DNA from: Streptomyces sp. Edi2
Lineage (GTDB): Bacteria; Actinomycetota; Actinomycetes; Streptomycetales; Streptomycetaceae
Direction: 5' to 3'
Length of the DNA: 64,000 nt
Assembly: GCF_040253635.1 (NCBI RefSeq)
Contig: NZ_JBEJGX010000003.1
Coordinates: 9,015,501-9,079,500, forward strand
The first letter of the stretch is position 1. The number at the start of each line of letters is the position of its first letter. The notes below the pieces were generated by a model. That model was not told the DNA's origin and ran no database searches. It worked only from the letters and a program-made list of their open reading frames with translations. Of this stretch, positions 1 to 9,200 are shown one piece after another. The position numbers and the translations under genes were made by a program.

Positions 1-350
1 ATCGTTCGCAGGTCGCCGCGGGCGGGCTGCGCGGGCGCGTCCACGGCACCCATCTTCATCTCCTTGCGGTGCCGGAACGCCTGGACTCCGAGGAAGACGA
101 GGTAGGCCGCACCGGCCAGCTTCACGGCGAGGAAGACAGCTGCGGACTGCTCGACCAACGAACCGAGGCCGAGCGCCACCGCGGCCACCAGCAGATACGA
201 GCCCAGCACATTGCCCAGTACCGTGGCCAGCGCTGTGCGGCGGCCGTGCGCCAGAGCCCGGCCGATCACGAAGAGCACGCTGGGCCCCGGGATCGCAATC
301 ACCAGCAACGACATCGCCGCGAACGCAAGCAGCCGGTCGGTCGACACCAT
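1..350 (-). CDS. LysE-family amino-acid exporter, N-terminal part
   Basis: The minus strand from the ATG at 350 reads about 116 residues and runs off the left edge of the window, so only the N-terminal part is present. The opening residues MVSTDRLLAFAAMSLLVIAI followed by PGPSVLFVIGRALAHGRRTA are the classic first helix and P-G-P motif of the LysE/RhtB family, inner-membrane exporters of amino acids and derivatives. Two further hydrophobic helices follow (LATVLGNVLGSYLLVAAVAL and FLAVKLAGAAYLVFLG), then a basic loop RHRKEMK, as usual between TM3 and TM4. The family is recognised confidently; the substrate cannot be told from this part. It lies about 10 kb downstream of the diaminopropionate operon, so a link to export of its product is only speculative. 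Confidence 0.88.
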   Translation of the reverse strand, partial: MVSTDRLLAFAAMSLLVIAIPGPSVLFVIGRALAHGRRTALATVLGNVLGSYLLVAAVALGLGSLVEQSAAVFLAVKLAGAAYLVFLGVQAFRHRKEMKMGAVDAPAQPARGDLRT

Positions 351-474
351 GTCTCTCACCTCGGCGACCATTGAATCAGCTGCGGTGCGGTGCCTTGACC
401 CCGGTGGTTCGCAGGTTCGCAGGTTCGCGGCCTCGGCCCCTTCCCGCTTCGGCCGCGAACCGTAGGGAACGGGG

Positions 475-777
475 CTAGGCGACGACGGGCAGCAGGCCCG
501 CTACCGGGGCGGCCAGGTCGGTCACCTGGTGCAGCTGACCGAGCTCATGGAGGTGCTGAAGGCCGGTGAGCTGCCCGGTGACCGTGGGCATCTGGCCCTG
601 GTATTTGGCGGGTACGGGCGCGACACCGAGGCTGTCGAGTGTGCTGAGCACGGAGATGCCCTGCGCGGTCGGCGGGGCGGACGGGGCCGCGGGCGCGGCC
701 GAGGCGGACGACATCGCAAGGCCCGAGGCGCCGGCGGTCAGGACGAGTGCTGCATACATGCGTCGAGTGGAGATCAC
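475..777 (-). CDS. Small secreted protein of unknown function
   Basis: About 100 residues starting at a GTG (VISTRRMYAAL). Residues 1-26 look like a signal peptide: Arg-Arg, a hydrophobic core (YAALVLTAGASGLAM) and a SASA cleavage region. The mature part is Ala/Pro-rich, then a short segment with Gly, Leu and Gln/His (TGLQHLHELGQLHQVTDL) and a hydrophobic C-terminus. No catalytic motif is visible and I do not recognise a named family; small secreted proteins of this look are common in Streptomyces. The frame stays open upstream to a GTG at 924, but that extension is Arg/Pro-rich and would bury the signal peptide, so the start at 777 is preferred. An ATG at 759 is also possible. Confidence 0.6.
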   Translation of the reverse strand: MISTRRMYAALVLTAGASGLAMSSASAAPAAPSAPPTAQGISVLSTLDSLGVAPVPAKYQGQMPTVTGQLTGLQHLHELGQLHQVTDLAAPVAGLLPVVA

Positions 778-1011
778 GCTTTCACAAACGGCACCGGCGC
801 CGGGGCGGACACGGTTCCTTGCCGACTTCACCCGGCCAGAGGAGGCGCACGGCAGACTCCTCCCGGCGCCGCCCCGTGGCCTTTTGCGCCCCGGGCGCCT
901 CCGGGCCTCCCATGAGGTGACCAACCACGTTGGCGGTGCCGTTCGGATGCCTGCGTCCGCGATGCATTCTCCGGTACGGAGCCATGCCGGTCCGAACGAA
1001 AACGAAGCGGC

Positions 1012-1383
1012 CTAATTGCGGCGGGAGACGTGGTAGTGGCTGATGTACCAGTCGTGCTCCGTTTGCTGTAGCAGCACGGTGAGGTTCACGGCGATCGTAG
1101 GCCTGTCGGTGAACGAGAAGTCCACGCTCAGATAGCCGAGTACGAGGTCGTCGGCGGGATGCCTGGTTTCGAGAATCCGGTACTCGGCGGTCATCCCGAG
1201 GGGCTGCGATGCGTAGTACTCGGTGATGCCCTGCCGCCCGACGCTGTAGGGGTGCAGCCCTTGGAAGATCGCGTCCTCGGTGAAGTGGGAGGCGGCCCGC
1301 CTCGGTTCATGTGCGTCGACGGCTGCCTTCCACCGGTCGAGCACGTCGCTCAGGATGGCTTCGGTGTCTTGTGTGCTGTTCAT
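1012..1383 (-). CDS. SgcJ/EcaC-type NTF2-fold protein
   Basis: 123 residues from an ATG preceded by AGGAG. The opening pattern (ILSDVLDRWKAAVDAHEPRRAASHFTEDAIF, split here at DAHEPR) with a following GLHPYSVGRQGITEYY and a closing VLLQQTEHDWYISHYHVSRR is that of the SgcJ/EcaC (DUF4440/SnoaL-like) family: a short helix pair packed on a curved beta-sheet that forms a pocket. Members occur in polyketide and enediyne clusters as well as alone; the chemistry is rarely known. It is the last gene of a co-directional minus-strand run starting with the AtzG-like gene at 3578, with gaps of about 150-170 bases to the gene before it. Substrate is unknown. Confidence 0.8.
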   Translation of the reverse strand: MNSTQDTEAILSDVLDRWKAAVDAHEPRRAASHFTEDAIFQGLHPYSVGRQGITEYYASQPLGMTAEYRILETRHPADDLVLGYLSVDFSFTDRPTIAVNLTVLLQQTEHDWYISHYHVSRRN

Positions 1384-1554
1384 CAGGGCTCTCCTGCGGG
1401 AGGGGGCTGCACGGCAGCGGTCCGCGCAGACCGGGCCGGGATCGTGAGGGGGCGAGACCCGGTAAGCCCCCTCGGACTCGATGACGGCGCCGCCTGGTTG
1501 CCCGCCGCAGACGCGCCGCCGAGGCCGCCGTTCCGGAACTGACCTGGCTGCCGC

Positions 1555-1845
1555 TCAACGGCCCGGGTCATTCGGATGCGGGGACAGCGGCGTCACCGTG
1601 TCGTGCCGCCACACCCGCAGCGGCATCGACGCGAGCAGCTGCTCCAACTGCTCCGCGTCGTCTGCGCGGAAAAGCCCCCAGGTGCGCCATTCATCGGGGG
1701 CGAGCGGCGGCCGCCACAGCCGTAGCAGGCTTCCCTGCGCGGCCAATTCCCGCGACCGTCCCGCCTCCCGGGCCCGGATCTCCGCCACGGCCTCCTCGGA
1801 CGTGCCCTCCGGAACGGTGGTCACCATGTCGACCAGGAACTCCAT
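1555..1845 (-). CDS. Muconolactone delta-isomerase family protein
   Basis: 96 residues from an ATG with GAGGAG eight bases upstream. The N-terminus MEFLVDMVTTVPEGTSEE, a central RAREAGRSRELAAQGSLLRLWR and the tail LEQLLASMPLRVW match the muconolactone isomerase (MIase) fold: a small ferredoxin-like dimer or decamer unit. CatC isomerises muconolactone in catechol degradation, but many family members sit outside such pathways and no catA/catB is present here. It lies between an AtzE-like amidase and an SgcJ-like protein on the same strand, so it is likely co-transcribed and may act on a small cyclic or conjugated product. Function beyond the fold is not assigned. Confidence 0.82.
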   Translation of the reverse strand: MEFLVDMVTTVPEGTSEEAVAEIRAREAGRSRELAAQGSLLRLWRPPLAPDEWRTWGLFRADDAEQLEQLLASMPLRVWRHDTVTPLSPHPNDPGR

Positions 1846-1864
1846 CAGCGGCTCTCCTCGTCAC

Positions 1865-1905
1865 GTCATGCCCGTCACGCCCGTCATGCCCGTCATGCCC
1901 GTCAT
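1865..1905. repeat. 9-bp tandem repeat between amidase and isomerase genes
   Basis: Four consecutive copies of the 9-mer GTCATGCCC (one with a T to C change) plus a partial fifth lie just upstream of the isomerase gene start and within the 150-base gap after the amidase. No coding or structural role is evident. Confidence 0.85.
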
Positions 1906-1993
1906 CGGGAACAGTAACGTCGGCGGCCCCGGCCTGTTGGTGATCACGTACGGGCACGGCGTGCCGACCCGCAACGACGGCCATCGCTCGCAC

Positions 1994-3382
1994 TCATGCC
2001 GGCGGCATCGTCCATGGATGGGCGGTCTCGTACGCGTGCCCGGTGCGCAGCACCGCTGCTTCACCCAGCGGCCGTCCGACCAGCTGCATGCCGATGGGCA
2101 GGCCCGCATGGTCGCGGCCGACCGGCAGGCTCAGGGACGGCAGCCCGGTGATGTTCGCCGGGGCGCTGAGACGGACATAGGCATCGGAGACGCTTTCCGT
2201 GGTGCCGTCCGGCCAGGAGACGGAGGGCTGGTCTGCTTTCGTGGCGGTCATCGGCACCGTGGGCGCCGCGAGTACATCGATCCGGTCGAACATGCTCATC
2301 CATGCCTGGCGCATGAGGGTGCGGGAGCGCTGGGCCCGCAGGTAGTCGCCCGCTGAGACCAGTTCGCCGGCCTCCAGGAGGATCCGCACGTCCGGTGCGT
2401 ACAGCTCGGGGACCGACCGCAGCGTTCGTTCGTGGGAGGCGGTCGCCTCGGGGACCATCAGACCCCACTGGGTCGCCTGAACGTAACGCGTCATCGGGAT
2501 CTCGACCTCGACGAGTTCGGCCCCCATGTCCGCCAGCTGTGTGTGGGCCTTACGCACGGCGGCTTCGACTTCGGGGGCCACACGGTCGAAGTAGTAATTG
2601 ACCGGTATTCCGACGCGCAGGCCCGTCAGGTCACCCTCGCCCGGGGGCAGCGGGTAGGCGGTCGGCGCCGTGCGGAGACTCGCCGGGTCCTGGGGAGAGT
2701 GGCCCACCAGCGCGGAGAGTACGAGCGCCGCGTCCCGCACGGTGCGGGTGAGGGGGCCGACATGGTCCAGCGACCAGGACAAGGCGACCACGCCGTGCCG
2801 GGGGACGAGACCGTAGGTCGGTTTGAGGCCGACCATCCCGTTGAGTGCCGCGGGCACGCGGATCGAACCGCCGGTGTCCGTCCCGAGGGCAAAGGTGGCG
2901 GCCCCTGCTGCCACCGCCACCGCAGAACCGCCGCTCGATCCGCCCGCAACCCGGTCCTGGGCCCAGGCGTTGCGCGTCTGAGGCGTCGTCAGCCCGTAAG
3001 CGAACTCATGTGTATGCGTCTTCCCGATCAGGACCCCGCCCGCTGCGGACAGGCGTCCGGCCACGGCGCTGTCCGACTGCGCGAGGTGGTCCGCCCTGAC
3101 CCGGGAGCTGGCCGTGGTCGGCATCCCGGCAGCATCGATCATGTCCTTCAGTCCGAAGGGTATGCCGTGCAGAGGACCGCGATACCCGCCCGCGGCGATC
3201 TCGCTTTCCGCTCGCGCGGCCGCGTCGCGGGCCGCCTCGCCGGCCAGGGTGACATAGGCCTGCAGCCGTTCTTCCACGGCGTCGATCCGACCGAGCACAG
3301 ACTCGGTCAGCTCCACCGGGGAGAGGCTTCTCTCCTCCACGGCAGCGGCCGCCTCGGCAAGTGTCAGCTCAAAGAGCTCCAT
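1994..3382 (-). CDS. Amidase, AtzE/GatA type (amidase signature family)
   Basis: 462 residues, ATG start. The amidase-signature Ser-cisSer-Lys triad is all present: the Lys in GIPFGLKDMIDAAG, the cis-Ser in the glycine/serine stretch VAGGSSGGSAVAVAAG, and the nucleophile Ser in GTDTGGSIRVPAA. These enzymes hydrolyse amides (or transfer ammonia in the Gat complex). The start overlaps the end of a 69-residue AtzG/GatC-like gene by 14 bases, the arrangement of the AtzG-AtzE 1-carboxybiuret hydrolase pair, so the protein probably works as a heteromer with that small subunit. Length is normal for the family. No other cyanuric-acid or allophanate gene is nearby, so the natural substrate is open; a short acyl-amide or carbamoyl compound is a reasonable guess. 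Confidence 0.9.
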   Translation of the reverse strand: MELFELTLAEAAAAVEERSLSPVELTESVLGRIDAVEERLQAYVTLAGEAARDAAARAESEIAAGGYRGPLHGIPFGLKDMIDAAGMPTTASSRVRADHLAQSDSAVAGRLSAAGGVLIGKTHTHEFAYGLTTPQTRNAWAQDRVAGGSSGGSAVAVAAGAATFALGTDTGGSIRVPAALNGMVGLKPTYGLVPRHGVVALSWSLDHVGPLTRTVRDAALVLSALVGHSPQDPASLRTAPTAYPLPPGEGDLTGLRVGIPVNYYFDRVAPEVEAAVRKAHTQLADMGAELVEVEIPMTRYVQATQWGLMVPEATASHERTLRSVPELYAPDVRILLEAGELVSAGDYLRAQRSRTLMRQAWMSMFDRIDVLAAPTVPMTATKADQPSVSWPDGTTESVSDAYVRLSAPANITGLPSLSLPVGRDHAGLPIGMQLVGRPLGEAAVLRTGHAYETAHPWTMPPA

Positions 3383-3578
3383 TGGCCGCCTCCTCGCCGA
3401 CGAAGTAGGTGGCAGCGGGCGGCGTCTCTCCGAAGTCCAGCTCGCGCAGGGTGCGGATGACGCTGTGGATGTGGTTCGCGGTGGCGGCCACGTCGGTATG
3501 GCGCTCGTCCGGCAGCGGGAGTCCGGCGTGGAGCGCCCATCGGGCGACTTCCCCGGCGGTGAGTTCGACGGATGTCAT
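3369..3578 (-). CDS. AtzG/GatC-like small amidase subunit (DUF4089 type)
   Basis: 69 residues from the ATG at 3578 (MTSVELTAGEVARWALHAGL), which has AAGGAC seven bases upstream; the in-frame start 13 codons earlier lacks this. The sequence is mostly helical, with PLPDERHTDVAATANHIHSV and a C-terminal AATYFVGEEA, matching the small AtzG-type partners that wrap around AtzE amidases as GatC does around GatA. It overlaps the amidase start by 14 bases, implying translational coupling. It is the first gene of the four-gene run ending at 1012. A perfect 8-bp inverted repeat (3684-3704) sits about 105 bases upstream and is a candidate operator for the run. Confidence 0.78.
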   Translation of the reverse strand: MTSVELTAGEVARWALHAGLPLPDERHTDVAATANHIHSVIRTLRELDFGETPPAATYFVGEEAANGAL

Positions 3579-3683
3579 GGCATGTCCTTGGCGTATGTGT
3601 GCCGGTCGGTCGGTCAATCAGTCGGCGCAGTGCTGTAGTGCAGCTCTGCACTGCAGAGGTGAAGCAGCGCCACGAAGGGAAGT

Positions 3684-3704
3684 TAACGCAATTTGTTTGC
3701 GTTA
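3684..3704. promoter_or_regulatory. Candidate operator upstream of the amidase run
   Basis: Perfect inverted repeat TAACGCAA-N5-TTGCGTTA in an otherwise GC-rich genome, about 105 bases before the AtzG-like start. Its dyad symmetry and AT-rich centre suit a dimeric HTH repressor; the cognate protein is not identified in the window. Confidence 0.5.
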
Positions 3705-3880
3705 GCTTCAGGGTACGGGTCGATGCGGATTAAAGCAAACAGATGGCTTTTGGGGCGGGTTCCGGTCCGAGGCGGGCCCGGGGCCGGACCGATGCCGCCC
3801 GCGGCGCATTCATGCCGCTCAAGAGGGCAACCGCCGCCCGTGGAGCAGCAGGAGAGCCGGCCAGCCGCGCCGCGAGACAG

Positions 3881-3924
3881 CACGGATCCGGCCGACCAGG
3901 CTGTACCGGCCGACCGGATCCGTG
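3881..3924. terminator. Hairpin downstream of the diaminopropionate operon
   Basis: Perfect 11-bp arms CACGGATCCGG and CCGGATCCGTG separated by 22 bases, located 70 bases after the sbnA-like stop and before the promoter region of the amidase run. Position and stem suit a transcription terminator; there is no T-tract, as is usual in Streptomyces. Confidence 0.6.
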
Positions 3925-3993
3925 CCAACTACCGCGACCGGCTTCCGGAGTGCCCGGACCGGACCTATCCGGTGCCCGGGCCCGGTCCCCGGC

Positions 3994-5070
3994 CTAGATG
4001 TCGCCCGCCTGCTCCTTGCGCTGGTGGTGCGGATACGGGTCCTCTCCGCGCCTCGGCGGTGCGGGGCGGATCTTCTGGGATTCGGCCGGCGGTGCGGCTT
4101 CGGCGGAGGCACCGTCGGAGCCGAGCATGTCCTCGCCGTACAGGTCCTGCACCCAGTTGGCCTGGTAGATGGTGTCGAGGTAGCGCTCGCCGAGGTCCGG
4201 GGCGATGGCCACCGCGGTGAGCCCGCGCGTGTCGTGCCGGGACAGCCAGTCCATCGCGCCGCTGACGACCGTGCCGGTCGAGCCGCCGAAGAGGAAACCG
4301 TGCCGGGCCAGTTGGTGGCAGGCACGGACGGTGTCCGCCTCCGCCACGCGTACCGCCTCGTCCACGAAGGACTCGTCGAGCAGCGGGGGAGGGACGCTCA
4401 TGCCCAGGCCGGGGATCATACGGCGTCCCGGTGCGCCGCCGAAGGTCACCGAACCGACACTGTCCACCGCGACGATCTGCACCGGCCGGTGCCACTGCCG
4501 GAAGTAGCGCGCACAGCCCATCAGGGTTCCGGTGGTGCCTGCTCCGATGAACAGCACATCCAGATGGGGGAACCAGCGGGCGATCGCCGGTGCCGTCGTG
4601 CGGTAGTGCGCCTGCCAGTTACCCGGATTGGTGTACTGGCTGAGCCACACCCAGCGGTCGTCGGAGGCGCACAGATCCCGGACGTAGTCGAGCCGTGCAC
4701 CGAGGAGGCCGCTGCCGGAGCCGTCGGCGGCGACGACGTGCACCTGGCTGCCCAAGGCCTCCATCATCAGCCTGGTCGACAGGTTGCAGCGGGAGTCCGT
4801 CACGCACAGAAACCGGTAGCCCTTGCTCGCCGCGATCATGCTCAGTGCCACGCCGAGGTTTCCGGACGAGGACTCGACCAGGACCGAATCGGGAGTCAGG
4901 ACACCCTCCCGCTCGGCCGCCTCCACCATCTCGGTCGCCGCCTTCAGCTTGATCGAGCCGGCGAAGTTGAGGCCCTCGCACTTGAGGAACAGGGACTGCC
5001 CGAAGATCGCCTCGAGGTCGACATAGAGTTCTTCCTCGTTGAAGGCGTAGGGAACGGATATGACTGGCAT
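3994..5070 (-). CDS. sbnA: 2,3-diaminopropionate biosynthesis protein SbnA
   Basis: 358 residues, ATG with AGGAGG upstream. A fold-type II PLP enzyme of the cysteine-synthase family: the Schiff-base lysine is K41 in FAGSIKLKAA, the substrate-carboxylate loop is VESSSGNLG, and the phosphate-binding loop is GAGTTGT; PGLGMS and FGGSTGTVV follow. SbnA condenses O-phospho-L-serine with L-glutamate to N-(1-amino-1-carboxyl-2-ethyl)-glutamate, which SbnB then oxidises to L-2,3-diaminopropionate and 2-oxoglutarate. It lies 81 bases after the SbnB-like gene on the same strand and ends the operon. The last 30 residues (after MLGSDG) are Pro/Arg-rich, look disordered and extend beyond the usual length. 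The pairing with sbnB makes this call stronger than the sequence alone would. Confidence 0.93.
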   Translation of the reverse strand: MPVISVPYAFNEEELYVDLEAIFGQSLFLKCEGLNFAGSIKLKAATEMVEAAEREGVLTPDSVLVESSSGNLGVALSMIAASKGYRFLCVTDSRCNLSTRLMMEALGSQVHVVAADGSGSGLLGARLDYVRDLCASDDRWVWLSQYTNPGNWQAHYRTTAPAIARWFPHLDVLFIGAGTTGTLMGCARYFRQWHRPVQIVAVDSVGSVTFGGAPGRRMIPGLGMSVPPPLLDESFVDEAVRVAEADTVRACHQLARHGFLFGGSTGTVVSGAMDWLSRHDTRGLTAVAIAPDLGERYLDTIYQANWVQDLYGEDMLGSDGASAEAAPPAESQKIRPAPPRRGEDPYPHHQRKEQAGDI

Positions 5071-5151
5071 GATGGGTCCCTCCTCTGGAGGCAGAGCACC
5101 TTCGGATATCCATCCGACTAGGGCGGGCTCCTCATTGCGCCGGTGCCGCTC

Positions 5152-6189
5152 TCATCCGTACCGGCACAGTTCGTGGAAGAAGTTGTCGACGACCTGCAGT
5201 TGGCCGGAGCGGACCACCTCGTCGTAGACGTACTTGCCGACCGCGAGATCGAGCACGCCGAGGCCGAACGGTGAGAAGACCGCGGGCCGGTCCGCCGGCA
5301 GCGTCACCCGCCCGTTCATCACGTCGTCCAACGTGCCGTGCAGGAATTCCCGGTTGCCCGTGAGCCGTTCGGCCAGATGCGGGGAGGTGTCGGCGGTGAG
5401 GCAGTGCTCGACGTCATCGACGATATTCGTCGAGGCCAGCAGGATCTCCGGCGCGAGGTCGCGCAGCGACACATGCAGGACCACCGGGTTGTGCGCGAAC
5501 CACGAGGGGTCGTGGACGTGCGGCCGGCCGGCCACGGTGGCAAAGACCACCAGATCGCTGAGGCGGATCAGTTCCTCGGCGCTGTGGTGCACGGTGATCC
5601 GGCCTGCGGTGCCGGTCTGCTCCAGGTACAGGCGGAAGCCGGCCGCGCTGTCGGCGGACAGGTCGTGCACGCCGATCTCGTCGAACGACCAGCCGGTGCC
5701 TTCCAGGAACGTATGGATGTAGCGGGCGATCAGGCCCGCCCCGAAGAACCCGACGCGCAGCGGGCGCGGGCGGCCGCGGCTGAGCCAGTCGGCCGCCGAG
5801 GCCGCCGACGCGGCAGTTCTGGTGGCGCTGATGATCGAGCTCTCGAGGCAGGCGAACGGGTAGCCGGTGGCGGGGTCGTTGAGGATCAGCACGGCGGAGG
5901 CCCTGGGAATGTCGGACGCCACGTTCTCCGGGAAGCTGGAGATCCACTTCAGCCCGTCCACCTGGGCCTCTCCACCGATCGAGGCGGGCAGCGCGATCAT
6001 CCGCGAGGACCGGCGGTCGGGGAACCGGAGGAAGGCGGACGGAGGGTTCACCGAGGCCCCGGCGCCGTGCAGCCGGTAGGTGTCCTCGACCACCTCCACG
6101 ATGTGCTTCTCCCGTCCTTGCAGGGCGGTCTGGACCTGCACTCCTGAGATCACCGCGAAGGGGGGCACGGTGAGCGGCGTTCTGGTCAT
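5152..6189 (-). CDS. sbnB: 2,3-diaminopropionate biosynthesis protein SbnB
   Basis: An ornithine cyclodeaminase/mu-crystallin family NAD-dependent dehydrogenase. Visible marks: ILNDPATGYPFACLE and SSIISATRTAA in the substrate half, and a Rossmann glycine motif VGFFGAGLIARYI; the tail has SPFGLGVLDLAVGKYVYDE. SbnB oxidatively cleaves the SbnA product to give L-2,3-diaminopropionate, 2-oxoglutarate and NADH. Two starts are possible: the ATG at 6189 (345 residues, GGAG six bases upstream, length close to the staphylococcal enzyme) or a GTG at 6225 whose first four bases overlap the stop of the synthetase gene (GTGA). I list the ATG; coupling through the GTG cannot be excluded. Second-last gene of the operon. 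Confidence 0.92.
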   Translation of the reverse strand: MTRTPLTVPPFAVISGVQVQTALQGREKHIVEVVEDTYRLHGAGASVNPPSAFLRFPDRRSSRMIALPASIGGEAQVDGLKWISSFPENVASDIPRASAVLILNDPATGYPFACLESSIISATRTAASAASAADWLSRGRPRPLRVGFFGAGLIARYIHTFLEGTGWSFDEIGVHDLSADSAAGFRLYLEQTGTAGRITVHHSAEELIRLSDLVVFATVAGRPHVHDPSWFAHNPVVLHVSLRDLAPEILLASTNIVDDVEHCLTADTSPHLAERLTGNREFLHGTLDDVMNGRVTLPADRPAVFSPFGLGVLDLAVGKYVYDEVVRSGQLQVVDNFFHELCRYG

Positions 6190-6221
6190 GGCGGACTCCG
6201 TTGCGCTGGAGCGGATGGTGT

Positions 6222-9200
6222 TCACGAGGTGGTCACCTCGACGGTCGGTGAGCAGTCGGCCAGCCGCAGCGGATCGGCCATCGCCACCACCACCTCTCGC
6301 GGCCCCTCGAAGGGCTCCCTGCTGTGCGCGGTACGGACGTTGTCGACGAGGAGCAGGTCACCGGCCTGCCAGGGCCGGCGCACGGTGTGCGCCTCGTAGA
6401 CCTTGTTGAGCAACTGGACGGTGTCCTCGGTGAGGGGGTCGCCGTTGCCGTAGCGGGTGTTGAACGGCAGCCCGTCGGCGCCGTACTCGTCGATCAGGTA
6501 CTCGCGGACCTCGGGGGCCATCGTCCACTCGTTGAGGAACGCGATCTGGTTGAACCAGCAGCGTCGTCCGCTGACCGGGTGGCGCACCACCGCGCTGCGG
6601 CGCTGCCGTGTGCGCAGTCCGCCGTCGGGCTGCCATGCGCACTCGATCGCGTGGGCGCGGCAGTAACTCTCGATGGCGCCCCGGTCGTCGGTGCCGAACG
6701 CCTCCGGCAAGGAGGCCCCGATCTCGTCGTGGTAGCTGCGGGTGAGCAGCCAGCCCTCCCGCTCGAACCGCTCGGTCAGATCGGGCGGCAGCGCGTCGAG
6801 CACCGCAGTGGAGTCCGCGACCCCGGTCGCCCCGCCGTCGGTCGGTGCGCCGAGGCAGGCGAACAGCATCAGGCCGGGGAATTCGAGCGTGTAGCTCAGC
6901 TCGTGGTGCAGGCACATCGGCTGGTTCGGCGGCCACTTGGAGGAGGTGTAGACGCCCTCGAAGTAGGTCTGCCGGGGGGCGAAGGATTCCTTCTCCGTCA
7001 CCGGAGCGAGGCCCAGCCGCTGCACGACCGCGCCCACCTCGGCCGCGTGCTGAAGCTCCAGGCCGCGGACGAGGACGGCACCGTGTTCGAGGACCGCGGC
7101 GCGCAGCGCGTCCCGGTGCTCGGCCACCCAGCTCGCCGCGTCGGCAACGGTGGTGAGCTGCAGCATCGGAGTGAGGCCGGATGCCGACTCCAGGTCCGGC
7201 AGCGAGGTCGGGAGTGAGGGTGCCATCGTGGTGTCCTTTCGCTCTGCTTCAGCGGGCGGCCGGCCGGTGCCGTCCACCGTGGTGCGGCCCTGGCCCGTGG
7301 CGTGGTTCCGGCCCGTGCGGTGGCCCTGCACCGTGTCGCCCCGCCCGGCCCCGGGCAGCGCCCCCGCCGGCTCGGAGCCGGTCATGGAACGGCTCTCGAC
7401 CAGCCGGGCCAGGTCGGCGAGGACCGGGTGCTGCAGGAGGTCCTTGGGCGAGACCACACGATCCAGGCAGATCGCGACGCGTACGGCCGACAGCGAGGTG
7501 CCGCCCAGGTCGAAGAAGTTGTCGCGGCCTCCGATCCGGTTCTCCGGGATGCCCAGCGCCTCGGCCCATGCGGCGGCAAGCCGCTCTTCCGCAGGTGTGG
7601 CGGGCGGGTGACGGCCGTCCGGGGTGCCGCCTTCGTCGGTGGTGCGACCTGCCACGGCAGTGCGGCCTGCCTCGGCGATGCCCCCCTTCTCTGTGGTGCC
7701 GCCCTCCTCGGCGAGTGCGGCCAGCGCCTTCTTGTCGGTCTTTCCGTTGTCCGTCAGTGGAAGGCTCTCGCGCCAGTGGAAGGCCGACGGAACCATGTAC
7801 GCGGGCAGGGACCGGCTCAGCTGCTCCTGCAGTGCGGCCACGTCCAGCGGGCGCGGACCGGAGTAGAAGGCCACCAGCCGCTGAGCCCGGCCGCCCTGTG
7901 GCGAGACCACGACGGCACCGTCGCGGATTCCGGGCACCCCGAGGAGGGCGTTCTCGATCTCGCCCATCTCGATCCGGAAGCCGCGGATCTTGACCTGGGC
8001 GTCCCGGCGGCCGAGGAACTCCAGCTTTCCCTCCGGTGACCACCGGCCGTAGTCGCCGGACCGGTAGAGCCGCCTGCCCGCGTGGTGCGGATCCGCCGTG
8101 AACGCCATCCGGGTGCGCTCGGGATCGTTGACGTACCCGCGGCCGACGCAGACGCCGGAGAAGACGATCTCACCGGGCGCGCCGAGCGGCACCGGTGACA
8201 GGTACTCGTCGACGAGGTAGACGTGCACATTGTTGACGGGGCGGCCGAGCGGGATCCGCTCGCCGTCCGGCACCCCGTCCATGACCTCGTGGTTGGTGTC
8301 GTCGGAGGTCTCGGTCAAACCGTAGGCATTGACCAGACCGATCCGGGGCGCGGCAGCGAACCAGCGCTGGACGAGCTCCTTCTTCAAGGCCTCGCCCGTC
8401 ACCGACACGCACCGCAGGGAGGGGAGTTCACGGGGGTGCTGTTCCAGGAAGGACAGGACCACATCGAGGTAGGACGGCACCACCTGGAGCACGTTGACCC
8501 CGCCGTCCGCGAGCGTGTCGACGAACCGCCGGACGTCCAGGACGGCCTCCTGCTCGACCAGCAGTACCCGCCCGCCGGCCAGCAGCGCGGAGAGCAGTTG
8601 CCACAGCGAGATGTCGAAGCACTGCGGCGCGGTCTGGGCGACGACCTGTCCCTCGGCGATCCCCAAGTCGTCGATCTTGGCGTACAGGTGGTTGAGCATC
8701 CCCTCGTGCTCACACATCGCGCCCTTGGGCTCGCCGGTGGAACCGGAGGTGAAGATGACGTAGGCGAGGTCGTCCGGGGCGACGGGGACGCAGGGGTCGC
8801 TGTCGTCGCCGCTCTCCTCGCACGCGGCGTCGATGAGGAGCCGCTGGATCCCGGGCAGCGACGCCAGCGCCCGGTCGAGGGGAGCGGTGCTGCCGGGTTC
8901 GGTCAGCACCAGCCCGCACGAGGCACGGGAGAGCATGGTGGCCATACGGTCGGCGGGGAAGTGCGGCTCGATGGGCAGGTACGCGCCTCCGGCCTTGAAG
9001 ACCGCGAGGACGGCGGTCAGCCAGTCCAGATTGCGTTCGCTCACCACCGCGACCACGTCTTCCCGCCGCAGTCCTCGTGCCAGCAGCGTGTGGGCCAGCC
9101 GGTTGGCGCGGGTGTTGAGCTCCTGGTAGGTCCACTGCCGGTCGCCGTGTACGGCCGCGACGGCGTCCGGGTGCGCCCGCACCCGCTGCTCGAACAGCTC

